64,000 nucleotides of DNA, taken from NCBI RefSeq assembly GCF_002532045.1, contig NZ_NWTG01000001.1, positions 558,001 through 622,000 on the forward strand. Direction: 5' to 3'. Under the pieces are notes generated by a model. That model worked only from the letters and a program-made list of their open reading frames with translations, did not search any database and was not told the DNA's origin. Position numbers and translations under genes: made by a program. This DNA is from Bradyrhizobium sp. C9 (GTDB lineage Bacteria > Pseudomonadota > Alphaproteobacteria > Rhizobiales > Xanthobacteraceae). Shown one piece after another: positions 43,322 to 53,600 of this stretch (position 1 is its first letter; each line of letters opens with the position of its first letter).

Positions 43322-44833
43322 TCATTTCAATTTCAGCCCGACCACGCGCACCAATCCATCGGGCATCTGCCGGTAACCCTCGACCTTGGTGGAGTGCGCG
43401 ATCAAAAGCGTGCGGTGATAGATGTAGATGATCGGCTCGTCATTGAGCACGATCCTGGTCATCTTCTCGTAGATCGCCTTGCGCTGGGCGGGATCGTTGA
43501 TCAGGCGCGCATCTTCCATCAGCTTGTCGGCTTCCGGGTTGGAATAGCCGCCGTCGTTCTGCGGCGCCTTGGTGTGCAGGAAGACGTAGGAATTGCCGTC
43601 AGGATCGATCCGGCCGCTCCAGTTGATCTGGAACACCTGAAATTCGCCCGCCTGGGCCTGCTTGAACGTGGTCGCAAATTCGACAACGCGGATCTTGATG
43701 TCAAAGCCGGCCTCGGCCGCCATCGACTGCACGACCTGGGCCACGGCTTCGTTCTCGGCACCCTTGGGGACCATATAGTCGATGGCGACGGGCAGTGTGA
43801 CGCCGGCTTCCTTCAGCAGCGCCTTGGCCTTGGCAAGGTCGCGTCCCCGAACCGGAAACGCCTTTTGATAATAAGGATGCGTCGGGCTGACCCACTGATT
43901 GCCCGGCGTGAACTCGCCGTTGAAGACGACCTGGTTGAGTGCCTCGCGATCGATCGACAGATCGAGCGCCTGCCGCACCTTCTCCGACTGGCTGAGCGGC
44001 CCCTTGCTCTTGTCGTTGGCGATGTTGATGGTGAGGCCGAGATAGCCGAGCTCGGGCGCGGTCGACAGCACCAGCCGCTTGTCGGCGCGAACGTCCTTGA
44101 TGTCGGTGGCGAGCACGCGCTCGATCAGATCGAGCCCGCCGGATTTCAGATTGGCGAGCCGCACCGTGGCATCGACGATCGGAAGGAACACGATGCGATC
44201 GATGAAGACGTTGTCCTTGTTCCAGTAATCCGCAAATTTCTCGAACACCATGCGGTCCTGCTGCACGCGCTCGACGAACTTGTAGGGCCCGGCGCAGACC
44301 GGATGCAGGCTGAATTTGTCGCCGGCTTCCTTCACCGCCTTCGGCGAGACCATCATGCCTGCGCGGTCGGTCAACTGCGCGATCAGCGGCGAGTAGGGCG
44401 TCTTGAGCACCAGCTTGATGGTCAGGGGATCGACGACGTCGACATGGTCGAGCGCAGCCAGTTCGGGCTTGCGAAACGAGGTCGGCAGCGTCAGATGGCG
44501 CTCCAGCGAGAATTTGGCGGCTTCGGCGTCGAACGGTTCGCCGTCGTGGAACTTGACGCCTGGCCGGAGCTTGATCGTCATCTCCTTGCCGTCAGCCGAG
44601 TTCTCGTAGGACAGCGCGAGCTGCGGAACGATATTCAGCTTCTCGTCAATGTCGAACAGCTTGTCGCAGAAGGCCGAAAAGACGATGCGGCCGACATAGG
44701 TGCGCCCGATCGAAGGATCGAGGATGTCGGGATCCTCGGCGAGCCCGATGCGAAGCGTCGTCTCGGCACGCGCGCTCGCTCCGCACCAGGTCACGAGTGC
44801 TGCCATCAGGACCGCCAAGCGCCAAAATCTCAT
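43322..44833 (-). CDS. Peptide/nickel-type ABC transporter substrate-binding protein (SBP family 5)
   Basis: A 503-residue periplasmic binding protein. Signal peptide FWRLAVLMAALVTWCGASARA, then the family-5 start TLRIGLAEDPDILDPS and the LRPGVKFHDGEPFDAE motif. ATG 44833 with AAGGGG six bases upstream is preferred over the in-frame TTG 44839. Binding specificity cannot be read; the neighbouring gamma-glutamyltransferase and DUF1028 genes suggest peptides, perhaps gamma-glutamyl compounds. It lies after, not before, its ATPases, an unusual order. Confidence 0.93.
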   Translation of the reverse strand: MRFWRLAVLMAALVTWCGASARAETTLRIGLAEDPDILDPSIGRTYVGRIVFSAFCDKLFDIDEKLNIVPQLALSYENSADGKEMTIKLRPGVKFHDGEPFDAEAAKFSLERHLTLPTSFRKPELAALDHVDVVDPLTIKLVLKTPYSPLIAQLTDRAGMMVSPKAVKEAGDKFSLHPVCAGPYKFVERVQQDRMVFEKFADYWNKDNVFIDRIVFLPIVDATVRLANLKSGGLDLIERVLATDIKDVRADKRLVLSTAPELGYLGLTINIANDKSKGPLSQSEKVRQALDLSIDREALNQVVFNGEFTPGNQWVSPTHPYYQKAFPVRGRDLAKAKALLKEAGVTLPVAIDYMVPKGAENEAVAQVVQSMAAEAGFDIKIRVVEFATTFKQAQAGEFQVFQINWSGRIDPDGNSYVFLHTKAPQNDGGYSNPEADKLMEDARLINDPAQRKAIYEKMTRIVLNDEPIIYIYHRTLLIAHSTKVEGYRQMPDGLVRVVGLKLK

Positions 44834-44865
44834 CGCCAACCCCTTATCCGCTACGCCTTCATTCC

Positions 44866-45944
44866 CTACGAAAGAACCCCGGGCCGCCCCGGGGCTTCCG
44901 CCGAATTGAACGCCGCCACCAGCTTTTCCAGTGCCGGTGAGAACCCGCCATCGGACGGCACGATCGCCTCCGCGCCGGGCAGCTCGCCCGTCCGGTGACA
45001 GGCTGTTGCATATCCGGTGCCATCTTCGCGCAACTGCGGCACTTCGCTGCGGCAGCGCGCGATCACATAGGGACAGCGGGTATGGAAACGGCAGCCGGAG
45101 GGTGGATTGAGCGCGCTCGGTAGCTCGCCCTCCAGCACGATGCGGCTGCGCCTGGCGCGCGGCTTCGGCACCGGGATCGCCGACAGCAGGGCGCGGCTGT
45201 AGGGATGGCGCGGGGCGGCGAACAGCGCCTGCGCCTCCGCCGTCTCGACGATGGTGCCGAGATTCATTACGGCGACGCGGTCGGCGATGTGTTTGACGAC
45301 AGCCAGATCGTGCGAGACGAAGATGTAGGCGAGCTTCAGGCGATCCTGCAGGTCGCGGAGCAAATTCAGGATCTGCGAGCGGATCGAGACATCGAGCGCC
45401 GACACCGGCTCGTCGCAGATGATCAGTTTCGGCTCGACCGCGAGCGCGCGGGCAATCGCGATGCGCTGGCGCTGGCCGCCGGAGAATTCGTGGGGATAGC
45501 GGCGCGCAAAGCGCGGCTCGAGCCCGACCAGACGCAACAGCTCATCGACCCGCTCGCGGCGGCCCGCCGGCGGGACAAGATTGTGCAGCGCCAGCGGCTC
45601 GGTCAGGATCTGGCTCACCGTCATGCGCGGGTTGAGCGAGGCGTAGGGGTCCTGGAAGATCAGCTGCGCGTCGCGGCGAAACGCCCGCAGCTGCTCGGCA
45701 TTGAGCGCGCCGAGGTCGCGGCCTTCGAAGGTGACGCGGCCAGCGTCCGGCTCGATCAGCCGCAGCACCAGCCGGCTGACGGTCGATTTGCCGCAGCCGG
45801 ATTCGCCGACCAGCGCCAGCGTCTTGCCGGCCTCGACCGTGAAGCTGACGCCGTCGACCGCCTTCACGTGAGCAGTCGGCCGGCCGAACACCGAGCGTTC
45901 GGCGACGAAATGCTTCACCAGCCCTTCGACCTCGAGCAGCGCAG

Positions 45945-45948
<4 letters not shown>
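44866..45948 (-). CDS. Peptide ABC transporter ATP-binding protein, DppF/OppF type (set 1)
   Basis: A 360-residue ATPase. Walker [11 protein letters not shown]-loop [11 protein letters not shown], signature FSGGQRQR, Walker [12 protein letters not shown] and the C-terminal oligopeptide/dipeptide domain with CRFHTRCPY cysteines that may bind an Fe-S cluster. ATG 45948 overlaps the stop of the DppD gene (ATGA). An upstream in-frame extension is not supported. CCCCGGG/CCCGGGG near its 3' end may act as an mRNA hairpin. Confidence 0.94.
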
Positions 45949-46930
<982 letters not shown>

Positions 46931-46934
<4 letters not shown>

Positions 46935-47641
46935 GCGCGGCTCTTGGTTGCCGCTGCGATGCCGGCCTCGATCCTGGCGCGGTCGCTGATTCCGGCCGGG
47001 TTGTCGCGGGTCGGCATGAAGTCCCGGAACGGCACCCAGTGCTCGCGGCTGACCGCTTCGAGCCGCTCCAGCTCGCGCAGGGGATCGGCGTGGTCGTCGA
47101 CCCGCAGGTCGAGCAACGGCCATTGCTCGGTGCCGTGGATCAGAAGGGCCGCCGATTGCTTGCCGCGCTTGTCACCGCCGGCCGCCTCGCCGGCGAACAT
47201 CGCCTTGATCAGCCGCTCCGCGAACGGCAGCTTCTCGTTTGCGGCATAGACGCGCGCGGTCTCGTCCAGCACGGCGGGCCCGGCCAGCATGTTGCCGGCG
47301 ATCGAGAAGCCGTCGCCGGCGATATGGCCGAACCAGTCGATGCAATCCTTGCCGGAATGCGCAGCGATCCGGCCCTTGCTGTCCATGATATGCACCTGTC
47401 GGCTCTCGCGGCCGCCGTCGGACGCGAGCAGCGCAGCGATTGCCTCATGCGGGCTGTTGCGGTCGCGCAGCAGCGCGAGGCCGTCGATGCCGTAATAGGG
47501 ATTGACCAGCGCCTGCGTCGCAATGGCGCCGATGCCAGGTGCAATATGCGGCACGAGGGCGCCGACCGCGAAAAACCGTGTCGCGACTGCGATGCCGAGC
47601 TGGCCGGTGGCGCTGTCGCGGGCGATGATCGACCAGGTCAT
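46931..47641 (-). CDS. DUF1028-family protein, Ntn-hydrolase-like
   Basis: A 236-residue protein beginning MTWSIIARDSATGQLGIAVA, the DUF1028 N-terminus. The family is related to Ntn hydrolases but its reaction is not established to my knowledge. Other conserved stretches are ATQALVNPYYGIDGL and GNMLAGPAVLDETA. Cytoplasmic (no signal peptide). It sits 9 bp after the gamma-glutamyltransferase-like gene and overlaps DppD, so a peptide- or amide-hydrolysing partner role is a reasonable inference. Confidence 0.88.
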
Positions 47642-47650
47642 CCGAAACCT

Positions 47651-49456
47651 CTAGCGGCCCGCGGCGTAACCCTGCATGCCGCGCGGGTTGGCGGCGGCGC
47701 GGCGGCGGGGGCCGACCTTCGAGGCCGCGGTGAGGCGGCCTTCCGACCAATCCGGGCCAATCTCCACCACATGGCCGCGGCGCTTCAATTCGTCGATGGT
47801 CGGTTTCGGCACGCGATTTTCCAGCACCAGTACGCCGGGACGCGAAGTGCGCGGCCAGAACGAGATCGGGAAATGCTCGGAATGCCAGGCCGGCGCGTCG
47901 ATCGCCTCCTGCAAATTCAGCCTGGCATGGACATGGCGCAGGAAGAACTGCGTGATCCACTGGTCCTGCTGGTCGCCGCCCGGCGAGCCCCAGGACAGAT
48001 ACGGCTCGCCGTCGCGCAGCGCCATGGTCGGCGACAGCGTGGTGCGTGGTCGCTTGCCCGGCGCCAGCGAGGCCGGGTGGTTTTCTTCCAGCCAGAACAT
48101 CTGGGCGCGGCTGCCGAGGCAGAAGCCGATCTCGGGAATCACCGGCGAGGATTGCAGCCAGCCGCCGGACGGCGTCGCCGAGATCATGTTGCCGGCCTTG
48201 TCGATGATGTCGAAATGCACGGTGTCACCGCGCACCTCGCCGAACCGGCCGACGGTCGGTTCGCCCGCGCCCATGGCGCCGACCGCTTCGCGATGTCCTT
48301 CGGCGTGTCGCAGCTTCACGACGCCGCCGAAACCTGTGACCGAGCCGGGGCGGAAGTCGAGCGACGCCTTGTCCTTCGAGATCAGCTTGCGCCGTTCGTT
48401 GTTGTAGGCATCGGACAGCAGCGTTTCGATCGGGATGTCGGCGAACTTGGGATCGCCGTAGAACGTCTCGCGATCGGCATAGGCAAGCTTGGCGGCTTCG
48501 ATCTGCAAATGGATGAAGTCGGGGCCTGCTGGATCGAGCCCGTCGAGCTCAAACCCCTTCAGCAGCGCGAGTTGCTGCAGCATCACCGGACCCTGGCTCC
48601 AGACGCCGCATTTCTGCACGGTGTAGCGGCCGTAATCGTAGGTCAGCGGCGCCTCGATGGTCGGCTGCCAGCGCGCCATATCATCGGCCGACAGCACGCC
48701 GCGATGCGGCGAGCCGGAGACGTCCATCACCTCCTGGGTGCGGCAGAACCTGTCGATCGCCTCGGCGACGAAGCCCTTCGACCAGGCCTGCCGCGCGCGC
48801 TCGATCTGCGCGACGCGGTCACTGCCGGCGCTCTCCGCCTCGGTCAGGATGCGTGCGTAGGTCTCCGCGAGCTTCTTGTTGGTGAAGAGGGTGCCGGGCT
48901 TCGGCACTTCGCCGTTGGGCAGATAGACGTCGGCCGATGTGGACCAGTATTTCCGGAACAGCTGTTCGACGGTCTTGATGGTGGCGGAGGCGCGCTCGAC
49001 CAGCGGATGGCCGTCGCGGGCATAGGCGATCGCGGGCTCCAGCACGTCGCGCAGCTTCATCGTGCCGTAGTCGCGCAGCAACAGCATCCAGGTTTCGAAC
49101 GTGCCGGGCACGCAGGCCGCGAGCAGGCCGGTGCCGGGCACCATTTCGAGACCTTCGCTGCGATAATGCGCGATCGTCGCCTTTGCCGGTGCCGGTCCCT
49201 GGCCGCAGATCACTTCGGTCTTGCCGCGCTTGACGTCATGCACGATGAGCGGGACGTCGCCGCCGGGGCCGTTCAGATGCGGCTCGACCACCTGCAACGT
49301 GAACGCCGCCGCAACGCCGGCGTCGAAGGCGTTGCCGCCTTTTTCCAGCGCCGCCATGCCGACGGCGGTCGCGATCCAGTGGGTCGAGGTGACGACACCG
49401 AAGGTGCCTTCGATCTCGGGCCTTGTGGTGAATGGATCGGGATTGACGTTGCTCAT
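47651..49456 (-). CDS. Gamma-glutamyltransferase family (Ntn hydrolase) protein without signal peptide
   Basis: A 601-residue protein of the GGT family. N-terminal part: FGVVTSTHWIATAVGMAAL and GGNAFDAGVAAAF. The predicted autocleavage site is before Thr412 in RGDTVHFDIIDKAGN, the residue expected to be the nucleophile of the small subunit. PSGGWLQSS and SWGSPGGDQQ occupy substrate-binding positions. Most bacterial GGTs are periplasmic, but this one begins MSNVNPDPFTTRPEIEG with no hydrophobic stretch, so it should work in the cytoplasm on imported compounds. Some GGT-family members are acylases, so activity is not certain. Confidence 0.88.
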   Translation of the reverse strand: MSNVNPDPFTTRPEIEGTFGVVTSTHWIATAVGMAALEKGGNAFDAGVAAAFTLQVVEPHLNGPGGDVPLIVHDVKRGKTEVICGQGPAPAKATIAHYRSEGLEMVPGTGLLAACVPGTFETWMLLLRDYGTMKLRDVLEPAIAYARDGHPLVERASATIKTVEQLFRKYWSTSADVYLPNGEVPKPGTLFTNKKLAETYARILTEAESAGSDRVAQIERARQAWSKGFVAEAIDRFCRTQEVMDVSGSPHRGVLSADDMARWQPTIEAPLTYDYGRYTVQKCGVWSQGPVMLQQLALLKGFELDGLDPAGPDFIHLQIEAAKLAYADRETFYGDPKFADIPIETLLSDAYNNERRKLISKDKASLDFRPGSVTGFGGVVKLRHAEGHREAVGAMGAGEPTVGRFGEVRGDTVHFDIIDKAGNMISATPSGGWLQSSPVIPEIGFCLGSRAQMFWLEENHPASLAPGKRPRTTLSPTMALRDGEPYLSWGSPGGDQQDQWITQFFLRHVHARLNLQEAIDAPAWHSEHFPISFWPRTSRPGVLVLENRVPKPTIDELKRRGHVVEIGPDWSEGRLTAASKVGPRRRAAANPRGMQGYAAGR

Positions 49457-49568
49457 GGGGCGGCGCTTCCGGCTGGGTCTCTCAACGGGTCTCTTGGCGC
49501 GCGCACTTGATCACAGGCCGGCTGGTATGCCAACCGCTTGGTGGACATGGCCGCTCCCATCCGCGTGA

Positions 49569-50564
49569 TCATGCCGGAACGGCGGCGGCGGGGCTGTTGA
49601 CGGCGTGGCAGGCGACGCCGTCGATCAGTTCCGGCGCCTTCTCGCGGCAGAGATCGAAGGCGAGGGGACAGCGCGGGTTGAACGCGCAACCCCGCGGCGG
49701 ATCGATCGGGTTGGGGATCTCGCCCTTGACCGGAATGCGCTGGCGGCCGGACATCGCAAGGTCCGGAACCGCGCCGAGCAGCATCTTGGTGTAGGGCATC
49801 CGCGGGTTCTCGAACAATTTCCGGCCCTCGGCGATCTCGACGATGCGGCCGAGATACATCACACCGATCCGGCTCGCCATGTGGCGGACGACAGCCAGAT
49901 TGTGGCTGATGAAGAGATAGGTCAGGCCGAACTTGTCCTGCAGGTCGCGCATCAGATTGAGGATCTGCGCCTGCACCGAGACGTCGAGCGCCGAGGTCGG
50001 CTCGTCGCAGACGATGAACTCGGCTTCCGACGCCAGTGCGCGGGCGATCGCGATGCGCTGGCGCTGGCCGCCGGAAAATTCGTGCGGGAACTTCTGGCCG
50101 TCGTCGGGGTGCAGGCCGACCAGCGAGAGCAATTCGCCGACCCGGGCCTTGATGTCGCGCTCGCCCTCGATCAGGTCGAAGGCGCGGATCGGCTCGGCGA
50201 CGATGGCGGCGACCCGGTAGCGCGGATTGAGGCTCGCATAAGGATCCTGAAAAACCATCTGGATACGCCGGCGCAGCCGGCGGCGCGCCTGGCCCTGCCG
50301 CGGATCGGTCATCGAGACGCCGTCGATGATGACCTCGCCCGAGCTCGGCGGCAACAGGCCGACGACCATGCGCGCAACCGTGGTCTTGCCGGAGCCGGAT
50401 TCGCCGACCAGCGCAAAGGTCTCGCCGCGCTTGATGTCGAAGCTGACGCCGTCGACGGCCTTCAGGAATTCGAGATGGCCGCCCTCGATCACGCGGTTGA
50501 GCCACGGCTTGGAGACGTCGAAGACGCGGCGCAGGTTCCTGACCTCGATCAATGTCCCGCTCAT
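49569..50564 (-). CDS. Peptide ABC transporter ATP-binding protein, DppF/OppF type (set 2)
   Basis: A 331-residue ATPase. Walker A GESGSGKTT, Q-loop [13 protein letters not shown], signature FSGGQRQR, Walker B IVCDEPTSALD, and C-terminal CAFNPRCPLAFDLC. Start overlaps the DppD-type stop by four bases. A 112-bp gap separates it from the GGT gene; no strong terminator is visible there, so transcription may continue. Confidence 0.94.
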   Translation of the reverse strand: MSGTLIEVRNLRRVFDVSKPWLNRVIEGGHLEFLKAVDGVSFDIKRGETFALVGESGSGKTTVARMVVGLLPPSSGEVIIDGVSMTDPRQGQARRRLRRRIQMVFQDPYASLNPRYRVAAIVAEPIRAFDLIEGERDIKARVGELLSLVGLHPDDGQKFPHEFSGGQRQRIAIARALASEAEFIVCDEPTSALDVSVQAQILNLMRDLQDKFGLTYLFISHNLAVVRHMASRIGVMYLGRIVEIAEGRKLFENPRMPYTKMLLGAVPDLAMSGRQRIPVKGEIPNPIDPPRGCAFNPRCPLAFDLCREKAPELIDGVACHAVNSPAAAVPA

Positions 50565-51544
50565 GCCGCCGTCTCCTCCGCCGGCTCGAACAGATGGCAG
50601 GCGACCGATTGGTCGCCTTGCCGGATCGGCTCGGGGCGCTCGACGCGGCAGCGATCGAAGACGAACGCACAGCGCGGATTGAACGGGCAGCCTTGCGGGA
50701 TCGCCGACAGCCGCGGCATCGAGCCCGGGATCTGCACCAGGCGCTTGTCCTCGCCGGCGAGCGTTGGGATCGCGCCCATCAGGCCCTTGGCGTAGGGATG
50801 CAGCGGGTTGCGCACCACTTCCTGCACCGGGCCGATCTCGGCGATGCGGCCGGAATACATCACCGCGACGCGGTCGCAGGTCTCGGCAATCACGCCCATG
50901 TCGTGGGTCACCAGCATCACGGCGGTGCCGTGGTCGCGGCCGAGCCGCTTGATCAGCGCGATGATCTGCGCCTGCACCGAGACGTCGAGCGCGGTGGTCG
51001 GCTCGTCGGCGATGATCAGCTCGGGCTCGGCGCAGATCGCAAGCGCGATCACGACGCGCTGGCGCATGCCGCCGGAGAATTCATGCGGATAGCCGTCGAT
51101 GCGCTTCTCCGGCGCGGGAATCCCGACCTCAGCCAGAAGATCGATGGCGCGCCGGCGCGCAGCGCTTTCGCTCAGGTTGGTGTGGGTGCGAATGGTCTCG
51201 ATGATCTGGTCGCCGATCCGGTAGAGCGGATTGAGGCTGGTCAGCGGATCCTGGAAGATCATGCCGATCCGCTTGCCCCTGACTCGGCGGATATCTTCCG
51301 GCGGAAGATGGTCGATCCGGGTGCCCGACAGCTCGATCTGGCCGCCGGAGATGCGGCCGGGCGGATCGATCAGCCCGATCACCGCAAGCCCGGTGACCGA
51401 CTTGCCGGCGCCGGACTCGCCGACCACGCCGAGCACCTCGCCCTTGGCGATGTCGAACGACACGCCGTTGATGGCGCGCAATGTGGCGCGGCGGGTGACG
51501 AATTCCACCTCGAGATTGCGCACGGAGAGAACAGGCTGGGTCAT
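50561..51544 (-). CDS. Peptide ABC transporter ATP-binding protein, DppD/OppD type (set 2)
   Basis: A 327-residue ATPase. Walker A GESGAGKSV, Q-loop FQDPLTSLNPLYR, signature FSGGMRQR, Walker B IIADEPTTALD, C-terminal CPFNPRCAFVFDRC. ATG 51544 overlaps the permease stop (ATGA). It differs clearly from its set-1 counterpart at 45945, so the two sets are not a recent duplication. Confidence 0.94.
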   Translation of the reverse strand: MTQPVLSVRNLEVEFVTRRATLRAINGVSFDIAKGEVLGVVGESGAGKSVTGLAVIGLIDPPGRISGGQIELSGTRIDHLPPEDIRRVRGKRIGMIFQDPLTSLNPLYRIGDQIIETIRTHTNLSESAARRRAIDLLAEVGIPAPEKRIDGYPHEFSGGMRQRVVIALAICAEPELIIADEPTTALDVSVQAQIIALIKRLGRDHGTAVMLVTHDMGVIAETCDRVAVMYSGRIAEIGPVQEVVRNPLHPYAKGLMGAIPTLAGEDKRLVQIPGSMPRLSAIPQGCPFNPRCAFVFDRCRVERPEPIRQGDQSVACHLFEPAEETAA

Positions 51545-52503
51545 CGGAGCTTTGGGTTGAGCGCGTCGCGCAGCCAGTCGCCGAGCAGGTTGATGGAGAG
51601 GATCAGGCCGGCTAGGGCAATGCCCGGGAAGGCGACGATCCACCATTCGCCGGCGAACAGATAGTTGTTGCCGATCCGGATCAGGGTGCCGAGCGAGGGC
51701 ATGGTGTCGGGCATGCCGGCGCCGAGGAACGACAGCGTCGCCTCGGTGATGATCGCAAGCGCGAGGTTGATGGTGGCGATGACCAGGATCGGGCCCATCG
51801 TGTTCGGCAGCACGTGCCGCAGCATGATCTTCGGTGCCGGCAGGCCTATCAGCTGCGCCGCCGCCACGTAATCCTTGTTCTTCTCGACCATCACCGAGCC
51901 GCGCACGGTGCGGGCATATTGCACCCAGAAACTGAGGCCGATCGCGATGATCAGCACGCCGAACGTGCTCATCTCGTCGAGCCGGTTGCCGAGCAGCGAT
52001 TTGGCGACACCGTTGACCAGCAGCGCGATCAGGATCGCCGGGAAGGTGAGCTGGACGTCGGCGATCCGCATGATCACGCTGTCGACCACGCCGCCGAAAT
52101 AACCCGCGACCAGCCCGAGGGCGATCCCGAGCGCACCGGCGAACACCACGCCGGCAACGCCGACCGCAAGCGAGATGCGCAGGCCGTAGAGGATCGCCGA
52201 GAGCACGTCGCGGCCCTGCTCGTCGGTGCCGAGCAGGAACGGGCTCTGGCCGTCGGCGGTCCAGAGCGGTGCGATCCGCGAGTTGATCAGCTGCAGTTGG
52301 GCCGGATCGAACGGATTCTGCACCGCAAGCCACGACGCAAAGATCGCCAGCAGGAAGAACAACAGTGTGATCACGGCGGCGACCATCGTCAGCCGGGAGC
52401 GGCGGAACGAATAGACGATGTCGCTGTCGAGCGCGCGCCTGAACCAGCCGGCAGACGTCTGCGGGTGAGCTTCGGAGCGATGGGGGACAACGGCGTCGGA
52501 CAT
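51541..52503 (-). CDS. Peptide ABC transporter permease, DppC/OppC type (set 2)
   Basis: A 320-residue permease. An N-terminal cytoplasmic tail, TM1 (MVAAVITLLFFLLAIFASWL), conserved FLLGTDEQGRDVLSAILYG and the EAA loop NKDYVAAAQLIGLPAPKI. Its stop overlaps the start of the ATPase. It is separated from the DppB-type gene by 11 bp. Confidence 0.93.
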   Translation of the reverse strand: MSDAVVPHRSEAHPQTSAGWFRRALDSDIVYSFRRSRLTMVAAVITLLFFLLAIFASWLAVQNPFDPAQLQLINSRIAPLWTADGQSPFLLGTDEQGRDVLSAILYGLRISLAVGVAGVVFAGALGIALGLVAGYFGGVVDSVIMRIADVQLTFPAILIALLVNGVAKSLLGNRLDEMSTFGVLIIAIGLSFWVQYARTVRGSVMVEKNKDYVAAAQLIGLPAPKIMLRHVLPNTMGPILVIATINLALAIITEATLSFLGAGMPDTMPSLGTLIRIGNNYLFAGEWWIVAFPGIALAGLILSINLLGDWLRDALNPKLR

Positions 52504-52514
52504 CGGTCAGCCCC

Positions 52515-53495
52515 TCACGTCGCGCGGCCGACGGTCGAGCGCAAGCGCGGATCGACCACGGTGTAGAGGATGTCGACCACCAGATTGATGGTGACGAAGA
52601 TCAGCGAGACCATCAACAGATACGCGGCCATGATCGGGATATCGACGTTTTGCACGGCCTGCACGAACAGAAGTCCCATGCCCGGCCATTGGAACACGGT
52701 TTCGGTGATGATCGAGAAAGCAATAACCGAGCCAAACTGCAGGCCGGCGACCGTGATCACCGGAACCAGGGTGTTCTTCAGCGCATGGCCGAAATGGATC
52801 GCACGCGTGGTCAGCCCGCGGGCACGGGCGAAGCGGATATAGTCGGTTCGCAGCACTTCCAGCATTTCGGCGCGCACCAGCCGCATGATCAGGGTCATCT
52901 GGAACAGTCCGAGCGTGATCGCCGGCATGATCAGCGCCTTCAGGCCGGAGGCGGTGAGCAGCCCGGTCGACCACCAGCCGAGCTTCACCACCTCGCCGCG
53001 GCCGAAGGAGGGAAGCCAGCCCAGCGTCACCGCGAACAGATAGATCAGGAGGATGCCGATCAGGAAGGTCGGCAACGAAATGCCGATCAGCGATACTGCC
53101 TGGAATAATTTGGCGAGCACGGTGTCACGGCGCAGCGCCGAATAGACCCCCATCAGGATGCCGGCGATCATGGCGAACAGCGTCGCGCAGATCGCAAGCT
53201 CCAGCGTCGCCGGCAGCCGCTCGGCCAGCAGCGAGGACACCGGCAGACGGAACTGGTAGGACACGCCGAACTTGAACTGCAGCGCATTGATGAAGTAGCG
53301 GCCGAACTGCACCAGCACGGGATCGTCCAGGCCGAGCGAGCGCCGGATCTCAGCGCGCTGCGCGGCCGAGGTGTCGATCGAGACGATCTGGCTCACCGGA
53401 TCGCCGGCGAAGCGGAACATCGCGAACGCAATGACGCCGACGGCGAGCATCACGCCGATCGCCTGCAGCACGCGGCGAAGAGTGAAAGCGAGCAT
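52515..53495 (-). CDS. Peptide ABC transporter permease, DppB/OppB type (set 2)
   Basis: A 326-residue permease beginning MLAFTLRRVLQAIGVMLAVG, with the FRFAGDPVSQIV periplasmic segment, TM FLIGILLIYLFAVTLGWL, and the EAA-like RTDYIRFARARGLTTRAI. It follows the binding-protein gene after a 105-bp gap that contains a 12-bp-stem hairpin. Confidence 0.93.
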   Translation of the reverse strand: MLAFTLRRVLQAIGVMLAVGVIAFAMFRFAGDPVSQIVSIDTSAAQRAEIRRSLGLDDPVLVQFGRYFINALQFKFGVSYQFRLPVSSLLAERLPATLELAICATLFAMIAGILMGVYSALRRDTVLAKLFQAVSLIGISLPTFLIGILLIYLFAVTLGWLPSFGRGEVVKLGWWSTGLLTASGLKALIMPAITLGLFQMTLIMRLVRAEMLEVLRTDYIRFARARGLTTRAIHFGHALKNTLVPVITVAGLQFGSVIAFSIITETVFQWPGMGLLFVQAVQNVDIPIMAAYLLMVSLIFVTINLVVDILYTVVDPRLRSTVGRAT

Positions 53496-53556
53496 CTCTA
53501 CCTTTCACTGCTTTTGACATCCGGCGCGCGCGGCTTTGCGCGGCCGAAAACCGAGA

Positions 53557-53584
53557 GGTCCCGGAAGCCTGCGCTTCCGGGACC
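53557..53584. other. Strong hairpin between binding-protein and permease genes
   Basis: GGTCCCGGAAGC-CTGC-GCTTCCGGGACC, a perfect 12-bp stem, just after the binding-protein stop on the minus strand. It has no T-run; likely attenuates or stabilises so that binding protein exceeds permease. Confidence 0.65.
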
Positions 53585-53600
53585 CAATTCGCTGCAACCA

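Noticed and set aside
43271..44998. 575-codon plus-strand open frame
   Set aside because: Antisense to a family-5 binding protein with a signal peptide on the minus strand.
47039..49510. 823-codon plus-strand open frame
   Set aside because: Antisense to the GGT and DUF1028 genes, both of which have clear family motifs on the minus strand.
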